35,137 bases of DNA from the NCBI RefSeq assembly GCF_004745525.1, contig NZ_RKLY01000025.1:1-35137 (forward strand), written 5' to 3'. Below, in pieces: positions 1 to 9,304 of this stretch (positions are counted from its first letter, which is position 1; every line of letters starts with the position of its first letter). This DNA comes from Companilactobacillus suantsaicola. Lineage in GTDB: Bacteria > Bacillota > Bacilli > Lactobacillales > Lactobacillaceae. A model generated the notes under the pieces. It saw only the letters and a program-made list of their open reading frames with translations, did not search any database and had not been told where the DNA came from. Position numbers and translations under genes: made by a program.

Positions 1-42
1 GTGCCAATTTCACGTACGGCATTAATCTCACATTCACTTTAT

Positions 43-92
43 CAAAAAAAGTGAGTAAATTAATTCTTCGTCAAAAATTAATTTACTCACTT
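43..92 (-). terminator. intrinsic terminator after the left GH1 operon
   Basis: A perfect 17-bp stem (arms 49-65 and 76-92) is followed on the minus strand by a run of seven T. It lies downstream of the EIIC-GH1 operon, beyond repeat copy E1, and is the likely end of that transcript. The 42 bases to its left hold nothing I recognise. Confidence 0.75.
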
Positions 93-98
93 AGCTTA

Positions 99-232
99 GT
101 CTGTTTTTACTTAGCGCTTCAGCGCTTACGTAAAAGGCCGAGCTTGGAAATGCCGCGCTCTTTGCGGTAGTTTCAAGTCGTGCCCACCACGTTCCAGCCC
201 AAAATCGAGTTTGTTGCGGAGGACGGCATACT
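99..232 (-). repeat. intergenic structured repeat, copy E1 (truncated)
   Basis: Read on the minus strand it starts 41 nt after the GH1 stop with the family end motif AGTATGCCGTCCTCCGC. It continues through one outer arm (CAACAAACTCGATTTTGGG), the conserved CTGGAACG segment, a long imperfect hairpin and a second hairpin (TAAGCGCT/AGCGCTTA). The second outer arm seen in the other copies is missing; the sequence runs instead into the terminator hairpin at 43-92. This is therefore a copy that has lost its distal arm. Function is unknown. Confidence 0.8.
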
Positions 233-272
233 AAACTAAACTGCAAAATATTTAATTTTTAATGTATTCCTA

Positions 273-3030
<2,758 letters not shown>

Positions 3031-3042
3031 AAATTTCCCTCC

Positions 3043-3074
3043 TAGTTAGTTTTTTCATTAAAAGAACTAACTAA
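3043..3074 (-). promoter_or_regulatory. putative ROK (XylR-like) operator of the EIIC-GH1 operon
   Basis: A perfect inverted repeat with arms TAGTTAGTT (3043-3051) and AACTAACTA (3065-3073), spaced by 13 nt, sits between the -10 box and the ribosome site. The same half-sites recur upstream of the GH31 gene (7398-7426). Known XylR operators of Bacillus and lactobacilli have related TTAGTTTGTT half-sites, so the adjacent ROK protein is the likely ligand. That assignment is inference. Confidence 0.65.
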
Positions 3075-3103
3075 AATGTAATCGTTTTCTTTGATTTAGT
3101 CAA
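3075..3103 (-). promoter_or_regulatory. EIIC-GH1 operon promoter with overlapping cre
   Basis: On the minus strand, TTGACT (3098-3103), a 17-nt spacer and TACATT (3075-3080) make a good sigma-A promoter. AGAAAACGATTACA (3077-3090) matches the CcpA cre consensus TGWAANCGNTNWCA except at the first base, and overlaps the -10 box. Carbon catabolite repression of this operon is therefore expected. Confidence 0.7.
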
Positions 3104-3152
3104 GGGGATTTTAATGAATAACCAAATTTCTTTTTGAGGGTGATAGTGTTTG

Positions 3153-3316
3153 CTTGCCGTCTTCCGCACAAAACCTGTGATGGACTGGAACGCTGCCGGC
3201 GCAACTTTGAGCTTTTTCAAGTTCGGAAAAATCTCAAAGATTGGCCTTATTCTAAGCGCTAAAGCGCTAAGAATAATTTGGCGGCTGAGCCATCACAGGT
3301 TTTGTGCTCCAGACTA
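3153..3316 (+). repeat. intergenic structured repeat, copy E2
   Basis: This copy is on the plus strand and starts about 50 nt behind the -35 box of the EIIC promoter, reading away from it. Its outer stem is a perfect 17 bp (CACAAAACCTGTGATGG with CCATCACAGGTTTTGTG). Inside are a hairpin built on TTGAG/CTCAA and a hairpin CTTAGCGCTTTAGCGCTTAG. It is nearly identical to copy E4. An AT-rich tail resembling those of E3 and E4 continues to about 3390. It faces copy E3. Confidence 0.85.
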
Positions 3317-3445
3317 GATACTATTCTTATTTTTTTTATAATTTATTCTAGTTTGGGTAACTAGTTCTATTCCAAATCCTTGGAATTTCTGTTTTTGATT
3401 TGATTACCTTCTCAATTTTGAATTGAATATACTTTCAAAAAGAAA

Positions 3446-3513
3446 ATAAAAAAACAGCACCCATTTTCTAGTCTTCGAAACTTAATTCGTTCACTATAAA
3501 AATAGGTGCCGTT
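3446..3513 (-). terminator. intrinsic terminator of the ROK gene
   Basis: On the minus strand, arms at about 3498-3513 and 3453-3467 pair with only G-U wobbles (GGCACC with GGGTGC at the core) and are followed by TTTTTTT. The loop is about 30 nt. It lies between repeat copies E3 and E2 and would end the ROK transcript after it has passed E3. Confidence 0.6.
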
Positions 3514-3601
3514 ATTCTTTGTTTTAAATCATCTAGGAAAAGGCCTGAATAGAACAGTTATTCCTAGATGAATGGAAAGTAAATAAACCATAGATCCGTT
3601 C

Positions 3602-3773
3602 TTCAGTCCGGAGCAACAAACTCGATTTGGGCTCAGATGTGAAATTTGTCTTGGTGCTTTAGCACCTAGACAAAGGCCAATCTTGGAGACAATTCCCGAT
3701 TTTGGAATTGGCTTCAAGTTGTGCCCACATCGTTCCAGCCCAAAATCGAGTTTGTTGCGGAGGACGGCATACT
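3602..3773 (-). repeat. intergenic structured repeat, copy E3 (full)
   Basis: This is the best-preserved copy. Read on the minus strand it begins 20 nt after the ROK stop with AGTATGCCGTCCTCCGC. The outer arms (CAACAAACTCGATTTTGGGC with GCCCAAATCGAGTTTGTTG) close a three-way junction. One inner arm is a 22-position imperfect hairpin (GGCACAACTTGAAGCCAATT with AATTGTCTCCAAGATTGGCC). The other is TGTCTAGGTGCTAAAGCACCAAGACA-like. The tail at about 3535-3600 (ACTTTCCATTCATCTAGGAA) is shared with E4. Confidence 0.85.
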
Positions 3774-3792
3774 ACACCATCCCCCAAAAAAG

Positions 3793-4944
3793 TTAATCAA
3801 CACTTGGTACTGTTCTTTTCTTAAACTTCAATTCGACTTTTGGTAGCTCTAAAATACTGCGCGTGATCAAGGCACAGCCTCCTAGTAAATTGTCATTATT
3901 CGTACTGTCCGCCATCTCGATGTTAATTGGATGATTGACCACATTGCTTAATACATCCTCTACTTCAGGCAATAATTCTGGTATTGCTCGTAAAACTTTT
4001 GAACTAAGAACTACTTTTTCGGGATCAAATAAAAGTAAAATATTTTGTAAAATGATTGACAAACTTGCTTGAAAATTCTTTAACACTTCCAAAGTGTCTT
4101 CATCTTCTAAGTCATACCAGCGCTTAATATCAGCGATTACCACCGGTTTTCCTTTTAAATCAGTCAAATTATTTATGACTGCTTGATCTGAGCCGACTTC
4201 ATCCAATGCTGTCGGTTGACTGCTTCCTAATCCGAGATATCTGGCATTACCGATTTCTCCTGCTTGAGAATTTTTCCCGCTATACAATTGTCCGTCAATA
4301 ATCATCCCGACGCCGACTCGGTCAAACAAACTGACTGCGGCAGCACTTTCAATCTCTCGATCAGAAAAGTCTCTGATGGCAAGGGCTGCTAAGTTAGCCT
4401 CATTTTCAACTATGACGGGGACATTGAATCTACTTTGGATAACTTGTACTAAGTCAAAGTTGGCTAGGTCGTTCTTTACGGCACAGACGATTTGATTATT
4501 TTTTACAGCGCCATCGATTGCGACTGAGATACCCATTAGGTCTGAATTGTCCAATTCCATTAGCTTGATACCCGAATACAAGGCCAATAATTGTTGGGAA
4601 GCTTCTTTGCCTTCAGTTGGAAATTCTTTGTGGTCGATTATGCTGCCATCGAGCCAATTGGCCATACAACTGACCGAATTACTGTTGATTTTAGTATTGA
4701 TGGTATAGCCGGCTTGGGCGTTGAAATTAGTTAAAACCGGTTTGCGACCGCCACTACTAGTGCTGTTTCCTTGTCCAATGTCATAAACTAAATTGTCATT
4801 CTCTAATTGGGTAAAAATATTGTAGACTGTCGATTTGGTCAAGCCTAATTTCTTGGCTACATCGGCTCTTGAGGTTGGTGTCTGATTAAAAACTTCGCGT
4901 AAGACATTTAACTCATTAATTCTTCTGATTGTTAGTCGATTCAT
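3793..4944 (-). CDS. xylR: ROK-family transcriptional repressor, XylR-like
   Basis: A 383-aa repressor with an N-terminal winged helix-turn-helix (about residues 15-60, SRADVAKKLGLTKSTVYNIF) followed by a ROK sugar-kinase-like fold that senses a sugar. The usual ROK zinc cluster CxCGxxGC is absent: after GEIGNARYLGLG the sequence goes straight to SSQPTALDEVG. The start is supported by AAGGGG eight bases before the ATG. It lies between the EIIC-GH1 operon and the GH31 alpha-xylosidase. Matching inverted repeats in those two promoters suggest it represses both. In L. pentosus an XylR of this family controls isoprimeverose genes (xylPQ), so a xyloside-responsive role is plausible. The effector is not shown by the sequence. 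Confidence 0.85.
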   Translation of the reverse strand: MNRLTIRRINELNVLREVFNQTPTSRADVAKKLGLTKSTVYNIFTQLENDNLVYDIGQGNSTSSGGRKPVLTNFNAQAGYTINTKINSNSVSCMANWLDGSIIDHKEFPTEGKEASQQLLALYSGIKLMELDNSDLMGISVAIDGAVKNNQIVCAVKNDLANFDLVQVIQSRFNVPVIVENEANLAALAIRDFSDREIESAAAVSLFDRVGVGMIIDGQLYSGKNSQAGEIGNARYLGLGSSQPTALDEVGSDQAVINNLTDLKGKPVVIADIKRWYDLEDEDTLEVLKNFQASLSIILQNILLLFDPEKVVLSSKVLRAIPELLPEVEDVLSNVVNHPINIEMADSTNNDNLLGGCALITRSILELPKVELKFKKRTVPSVD

Positions 4945-4967
4945 TTCACCAACCCCTTATAAATTTT

Positions 4968-5000
4968 TCTATATATACAATCATACTACATGTGTATAGA
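4968..5000 (-). promoter_or_regulatory. inverted repeat in the ROK promoter region
   Basis: Imperfect arms TCTATATATACA (4968-4979) and TGTGTATAGA (4991-5000) lie 24-56 nt before the ROK start codon. They could be an autoregulatory site. They do not resemble the TTAGTTAGTT sites of the flanking promoters, so the same protein need not bind here. Confidence 0.3.
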
Positions 5001-5006
5001 CCAACG

Positions 5007-5040
5007 AATAAAAAAAACACCAATCCGATTGAATTGATGT
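5007..5040 (-). terminator. intrinsic terminator of the GH31 gene
   Basis: On the minus strand an 8-bp stem (ACATCAAT with ATTGGTGT, one G-U) and an 8-nt loop are followed by a run of eight T. It lies 43 nt after the GH31 stop and separates that gene from the ROK promoter. Confidence 0.8.
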
Positions 5041-5083
5041 TTGTGCACGACAATTGAGGGCATTTCGAGGGCGCGAAATCTTT

Positions 5084-7372
5084 TTATAAAGTAAATTCAG
5101 CTTCGTCTGCGACTAACTTGGCTGATTTTGTCTTGTCGTTGTCGTGCAAGATAACTGTCACATCTCCAGAGAGTCCAGAAGTTTTGACAGTTACTTGATT
5201 ATTTTCTTTTTTAGCAGTAATTTTTGCGACATCTTGACCATGAATATCGACCACTTTAGTTGAAACTGTTCCGTCAGTTAGTTGATATAGATGGACTTCA
5301 ACATCCTTGGCGTAGTCATAAGAAGCGTGATGGCTATTATTGTGGCGTACGATGATGCTGTTTTCTCTAACTAGAACTGGCAAACTCAACTCGTCAAATT
5401 GTTGATCGACCCACTTGCCAGATTCCGGTGCTTGATAGACTTGTCCATCTAAAATGCTAGTCCACTTGCCACCTGGCAAATAGAAGTGTGCTTGGCCTGT
5501 TTCGTTAAAGATCGGAGCAACCAAAATTTGTGAACCAAACATGTATTGGGTGCCATTATCATAGACATTTGGGTCCTTTGGAAATTCCATGAACATTGGA
5601 CGCATCAACGGATTACCGTAATTTGCAGAATGTGCTGCCTGGGTGTACAAATAAGGCATCAACGACAACTTCAAGTCAACGTAACGCTTAGTATTTTCGA
5701 CCGCTTCTTGATCAAAATTCCAAGGAACACGATAGACGTTACTGCCGTGATAGCGACTGTGCGATGACAACAAGCCAAACTGGGTCCAGCGCTTATAAAG
5801 GTCAGCCGTTGGCATATCTTTACCATCTTCAAAACCACCGATGTCGTGGCTCCAGAAGCCGAAGCCGGAAAGTAAGAATGACAAACCACCACGCAAAGTG
5901 TCACGCATCGAATTGTAGTTAGAAAGGCAGTCTCCACCCCAGTGAACTGGATATGATTGTGAACCAGTAGTTGCTGAACGAGCAAAGACGACCGCTTCAT
6001 CTTCACCTTTCACTTCAGCAATTGCGTCATAAACGGCTTTATTGTATTGCAAAGTATAATAGTTATGCTCTTGTTGAGGATTGGAGCCATCAAAGAATTT
6101 CACATCATCGACGGGAATTCGCTCACCAAAGTCAGTCTTAAAGCAGTCGACCCCCATCTTCAATAAGTCCTTGAGCTTATCTTGATACCACTTAACAGCC
6201 TTTGGATTAGTAAAGTCAACAAAGCCGTTACCAGCTTGCCAAAGGTCCCATTGCCAAACGTCTCCATTCAAGCGTTTTAACAAATATCCTTTTTCTTTAG
6301 CTTCTTTAAATAAAGGTGACTTTTGGGCGATGTAAGGATTGATCCAAACACAAGTCTTGATTCCCCGGTCGTGAATCTTCTTCAATAAACCTTCTGGATC
6401 AGGGAATTGATCTCTATCCCAGTCTAAGGTGCACCATTCAAAGCCTTTTTGCCAGAAACAGTCAAAGTGGAAGACATCTAGTGGAATATGGTGTTCCTTC
6501 ATACCATCGATGAATTTCAAAACCGTTTCTTCACTGTAATCGGTCGTAAATGATGTACTGAGCCAAAGTCCAAATGACCAAGCTGGTGGCAAATTGATCT
6601 GACCCGTCAATTGCGTATAACGATGCAAGACTTCTTGTGGCGTTGGTCCGTAGATTACGTAATACTGCAATGATTGACCCTCAGTACTGAATTGTACCCG
6701 GTCAACATTTTCTGAACCAATTTCAAACGAAACCCGTTGTGGTTCATCGACAAATACCCCGTATCCTTTGCTACTGAGGTAAAATGGCACATTCTTGTAT
6801 GCTTGTTCACTACCCGTACCACCATCTTGATTCCAAATATCAACTGATTGACCATTTTTAACAAAGTTTCCAAAACGTTCGCCTAATCCATAAATTTTTT
6901 CATCAATTCCCATTGATAATTGTTCACGCATGTAATTGATTTTCTTATCATGATCATAAATGACCCCTTGAGCCTTAGGTGCCGACTCGGTAATCAAATG
7001 ATTATTTGCGCTAAATTTTAAATTGAAATCACGCTTCAAAGGTAACGTCAATTTCAAATCGCCACTTTGTAAACTTGCTAAATCCTTGTCGATTGAAATA
7101 TCAATATCTGGCTTTAAATCATTAATTTTAAAAGCTGGACCATGATCTTCACTGTCAAAATGTTCTAACTTTACGCCAATAACATTCTCAACTGGTGAAG
7201 TAAAGGTCAAAGTCGTTGCCCCAAGATTCAATTGATCACCACGACTAGTGATTTTCTTAAATGGCGCAAAGGCCGACAATGTCCGGTCTTCTTTTTTTAC
7301 GTCATAAACTTCCATTGGTGAATCAACGTCATATTGCTCACGATTCATCCAATAACCATTAGTAAACTTCAC
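5084..7372 (-). CDS. xylQ: GH31 alpha-xylosidase (YicI/XylQ type)
   Basis: An intracellular alpha-xylosidase, likely releasing xylose from isoprimeverose-type alpha-1,6-xylosyl glucosides. From the GTG at 7372 the protein is 762 aa, against 772 for E. coli YicI, to which it aligns from end to end. The nucleophile is D414 (FKTDFGER) and the acid/base is D481 (HWGGDC). Other YicI-like segments are WSFGLWLSTSFTT and FHFDCFW. I reject the longer frame starting at 7468 because it would place the promoter, cre and operator inside the gene. The GTG has AGAGGG eight bases upstream, and KFTNGYW then matches the YicI N-terminus. The gene is monocistronic, with its own terminator. No xylP-type transporter is adjacent. 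Confidence 0.9.
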   Translation of the reverse strand: MKFTNGYWMNREQYDVDSPMEVYDVKKEDRTLSAFAPFKKITSRGDQLNLGATTLTFTSPVENVIGVKLEHFDSEDHGPAFKINDLKPDIDISIDKDLASLQSGDLKLTLPLKRDFNLKFSANNHLITESAPKAQGVIYDHDKKINYMREQLSMGIDEKIYGLGERFGNFVKNGQSVDIWNQDGGTGSEQAYKNVPFYLSSKGYGVFVDEPQRVSFEIGSENVDRVQFSTEGQSLQYYVIYGPTPQEVLHRYTQLTGQINLPPAWSFGLWLSTSFTTDYSEETVLKFIDGMKEHHIPLDVFHFDCFWQKGFEWCTLDWDRDQFPDPEGLLKKIHDRGIKTCVWINPYIAQKSPLFKEAKEKGYLLKRLNGDVWQWDLWQAGNGFVDFTNPKAVKWYQDKLKDLLKMGVDCFKTDFGERIPVDDVKFFDGSNPQQEHNYYTLQYNKAVYDAIAEVKGEDEAVVFARSATTGSQSYPVHWGGDCLSNYNSMRDTLRGGLSFLLSGFGFWSHDIGGFEDGKDMPTADLYKRWTQFGLLSSHSRYHGSNVYRVPWNFDQEAVENTKRYVDLKLSLMPYLYTQAAHSANYGNPLMRPMFMEFPKDPNVYDNGTQYMFGSQILVAPIFNETGQAHFYLPGGKWTSILDGQVYQAPESGKWVDQQFDELSLPVLVRENSIIVRHNNSHHASYDYAKDVEVHLYQLTDGTVSTKVVDIHGQDVAKITAKKENNQVTVKTSGLSGDVTVILHDNDKTKSAKLVADEAEFTL

Positions 7373-7397
7373 TAAATGCACCCTCTTTATCGGTATT

Positions 7398-7426
7398 TTA
7401 GTTTGTTCTTTTAACGAACTAACTAA
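7398..7426 (-). promoter_or_regulatory. putative ROK (XylR-like) operator of the GH31 gene
   Basis: Inverted repeat TTAGTTTGTT (7398-7407) and AACTAACTAA (7417-7426) with a 9-nt spacer and one mismatch. The half-sites are the same as those at 3043-3074. It lies just downstream of the predicted transcription start and before the GTG. Confidence 0.65.
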
Positions 7427-7439
7427 GTTAACGCTTACA
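7426..7439 (-). promoter_or_regulatory. cre box in the GH31 promoter
   Basis: TGTAAGCGTTAACT on the minus strand matches the cre consensus TGWAANCGNTNWCA except at the last base. It abuts the -10 box and the operator, placing CcpA repression next to specific repression. Confidence 0.65.
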
Positions 7440-7468
7440 TTATAAACAACATTAACCACATAATTCAA
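7439..7468 (-). promoter_or_regulatory. GH31 promoter
   Basis: On the minus strand, TTGAAT (7463-7468), an 18-nt spacer and a consensus TATAAT (7439-7444). It is compatible with the GTG start at 7372 and not with a start at 7468. Confidence 0.6.
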
Positions 7469-7536
7469 TTGATTTTTTGATTTCTTTTCAAATTTTGCTA
7501 AAAAAGTAGTATTTTGTGGTATTTCTTTTAGGTGAA

Positions 7537-7700
7537 GTATGCCGCCTTCCGCACAAAACCTGCGATGGACTGGAACGCTGCCGGCGCTATTTTGAGCTTT
7601 TGCACAGTACGCAAAATCTCAAAACTAGGCCTTATTCTAAGCGCTAAAGCGCTAAGAATAATTTGGCGGCTGAGCCATCGCAGGTTTTGTGCTCCAGGCT
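7537..7700 (+). repeat. intergenic structured repeat, copy E4
   Basis: Almost the same sequence as E2, and likewise placed behind a promoter (69 nt from the GH31 -35 box), reading away from it. The outer stem CACAAAACCTGCGATGG with CCATCGCAGGTTTTGTG is perfect. The single difference from the E2 stem is a T-A to C-G change made on both arms. The end motif is AGTATGCCGCCTTCCGC. A tail to about 7770 contains ACTTTCCATTCATTTAAGAA. It faces copy E5. Confidence 0.85.
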
Positions 7701-7833
7701 GAATTTTACTTCTATGATTTATCTACTTTCCATTCATTTAAGAATACTAATTCTATTCTGACTTGGATCTTGGTATTTTGATGAGTTATTGTGTTTTCCC
7801 CCTCTATTCAAAATGGGAATAATACATTAAAAG

Positions 7834-7884
7834 AAAAAAGACCCTACTAGTTTGCAACTTTTTCCTGCAACTCTTGTAAGATCT
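7834..7884 (-). terminator. intrinsic terminator of the HAD gene
   Basis: On the minus strand, AGATCTTAC pairs with GTAGGGTCT (with G-U pairs) and is followed by TTTTTT. It lies between repeat copies E5 and E4, matching the arrangement at 3446-3513. Confidence 0.5.
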
Positions 7885-8023
7885 TCTATTTTTTACATCA
7901 AATTAAATCAATCAAAATATTAAATGCTCTAACGCATCCAGACTATAAAACAGTTAAGTCCCCAATTCGAATAGAAGTATATCTAATTTCAGAATTTACT
8001 GAGATGCTGCAAAAATCTGAAAT

Positions 8024-8194
8024 CCAGTCTGGAGCAACAGCTCTGGGAAATGCTCAGCCCTGAAATTTTTGTTAATGCTTTAGCATTTACAAAAAGGCCA
8101 ATCTTGAAGACAATTCCCGCTTTTGGAATTGGCTCCAAGTTGTGCCCAGAGCGTTCCAGCGTTTCCCAGAGCTGTTGTGGAAGACGGCAATACA
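8024..8194 (-). repeat. intergenic structured repeat, copy E5 (full)
   Basis: On the minus strand it begins 36 nt after the HAD stop. Its outer arms differ in sequence from E3 but still pair (CAACAGCTCTGGGAAACGCT with AGCATTTCCCAGAGCTGTTG). The inner segment GGCCAATCTTGAAGACAATT, the hairpin TAAATGCTAAAGCATTAA and the conserved GGCACAACTTG are kept. The end reads TGTATTGCCGTCTTCC, a variant of the family motif. Confidence 0.85.
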
Positions 8195-8229
8195 CCACTC
8201 CCCTTCAAAAGAACTATCTCAAATTATTT

Positions 8230-9042
8230 TTAAAACAATTCTCTAAAATGAGCTTCTAAAAATGTTGCTATTCCGTCATTTACGTTTGAATCGGTGACAA
8301 AGTTTGCTGTCTCTTTGATTTCTGGAATGGCATTGCCCATTGCTACTGAATAATGAGCTTGTTTCATCATTCCTAAATCATTCATCCCATCTCCGAAAAC
8401 GAAGGTGTGATCTTTGTCGACGCCTGTTTCTAATTGAACTTTTTTGATGGCTGTCCCTTTGTCAGTCTTTAACGGAATCATTTCAATATTATCGGGGCCT
8501 GAGGCAGATAGGCGTAATAGTTTTGTGGCAGCTAATTCTTTTCTTACTTGGTCCAATTCATCCATATTACCGCGTGACAAGACTACTCCATTAGTAATAA
8601 TTCCGGCAACTTTTTGTAATTCTTCAAAATTTTCAATCTCATGGTAACCAAAAGCTTCATCGAAGTTTCCGGCATTTTGAGCGATGAAGTGTGGAATCTT
8701 TTCAGTGAAGTAAGCTGTATCTGGGGTAAATAGCATCATTGGTAATTTGCGGTCGTGTGTCACTTTATAAGCTTCCTCGACTGTCTTCTTGCCCAAAAGT
8801 GTGACTTCTTGACCGTTGATTCCGTCAAAAACGGCACCATTTGAGGTAATCATCCCTACTTCTGGATTCAAACGGTTCTGGGTGATTTTGGCTAATTCGT
8901 ACATTCGACCGGTCGAGATGTAAAATTTTACTTCGTGTTTTTGCAGTTTTTCGATCGTAGCCTTTGTACGAACTGAAATATGCTTGTGGTCGCTTCCTAA
9001 CAAAGTATTATCAAGATCCATAAAAACTAAATATTTTGGCAT
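8230..9042 (-). CDS. Cof-type HAD-superfamily sugar-phosphate phosphatase
   Basis: A 270-aa cytosolic HAD hydrolase of the Cof/YbiV kind that removes phosphate from small phospho-substrates, often sugar phosphates. Motif I is MDLDNTLL near residue 10, motif II is ISTGR, motif III is the Lys of LKTDKGTAIKK and motif IV is FGDGMNDLGMM. A large C2-type cap lies between motifs II and III. The ATG at 9042 is preferred to the in-frame GTG at 9045 because GAGGG is seven bases from the ATG. It stands alone between its own promoter region and terminator. The substrate cannot be told from sequence, and its link to the flanking sugar genes is only positional. Confidence 0.85.
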   Translation of the reverse strand: MPKYLVFMDLDNTLLGSDHKHISVRTKATIEKLQKHEVKFYISTGRMYELAKITQNRLNPEVGMITSNGAVFDGINGQEVTLLGKKTVEEAYKVTHDRKLPMMLFTPDTAYFTEKIPHFIAQNAGNFDEAFGYHEIENFEELQKVAGIITNGVVLSRGNMDELDQVRKELAATKLLRLSASGPDNIEMIPLKTDKGTAIKKVQLETGVDKDHTFVFGDGMNDLGMMKQAHYSVAMGNAIPEIKETANFVTDSNVNDGIATFLEAHFRELF

Positions 9043-9096
9043 CACAATTCCCTCGAATCATTATTAGTAAACTCATATTCTATTGTACCAAATTAT

Positions 9097-9110
9097 TGGA
9101 ACCGTTTACT
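9097..9110 (+). promoter_or_regulatory. cre-like site upstream of the HAD gene
   Basis: TGGAACCGTTTACT resembles the cre pattern TGNAANCGNTNNCA with one mismatch at the end. A possible -10 box for the HAD gene (TACAAT on the minus strand, about 9084-9089) lies just beyond it. Weak evidence. Confidence 0.25.
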
Positions 9111-9212
9111 TTACTTTGCCAGAAATTTCACCCCTTGACAGACAAAATTGTCTAGTTGTAAATCCATATCTTACTCAAACAAGCTAAGCTTTTAAATACC
9201 ACATACTCTGTA

Positions 9213-9258
9213 ACAGTCCCAATCCCAAATTGAGTTTGTTGTGGAGGACAGCATACTT
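9213..9258 (-). repeat. intergenic repeat remnant, copy E6
   Basis: Only the end motif (AAGTATGCTGTCCTCCAC) and one outer arm (AACAAACTCAATTTGGGATT) remain, followed by unrelated AT-rich sequence. It sits just beyond the galM terminator. A decayed copy is the simplest reading. Confidence 0.6.
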
Positions 9259-9263
9259 CAACA

Positions 9264-9300
9264 AAAAAATCCTAAAGGACTTTTGCCTTTAGGATTTTTT
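9264..9300 (-). terminator. intrinsic terminator after galM
   Basis: A perfect 10-bp stem (ATCCTAAAGG with CCTTTAGGAT) with runs of A and T on both sides ends the maltodextrin operon. It could work in both directions. Confidence 0.85.
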
Positions 9301-9304
9301 AAAA

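Noticed and set aside
3529-3717. A 62-aa frame on the minus strand resembling a 69-aa frame at 7989-8198 (both with PIPKxGIV and KIGL segments).
   Set aside because: Both lie within repeat copies E3 and E5. The shared residues follow from the DNA repeat, the frame does not fit the other copies, and no ribosome site precedes either.
7373-7468. N-terminal extension of GH31 (MNYVVNVVYN...).
   Set aside because: It encodes promoter, cre and operator bases and has no counterpart in YicI.
3140-8200. Insertion sequences or transposase remnants as the source of the repeats.
   Set aside because: No transposase frame, no clear terminal inverted repeats with target duplications, and the copies keep paired arms. 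A non-autonomous element stays possible.
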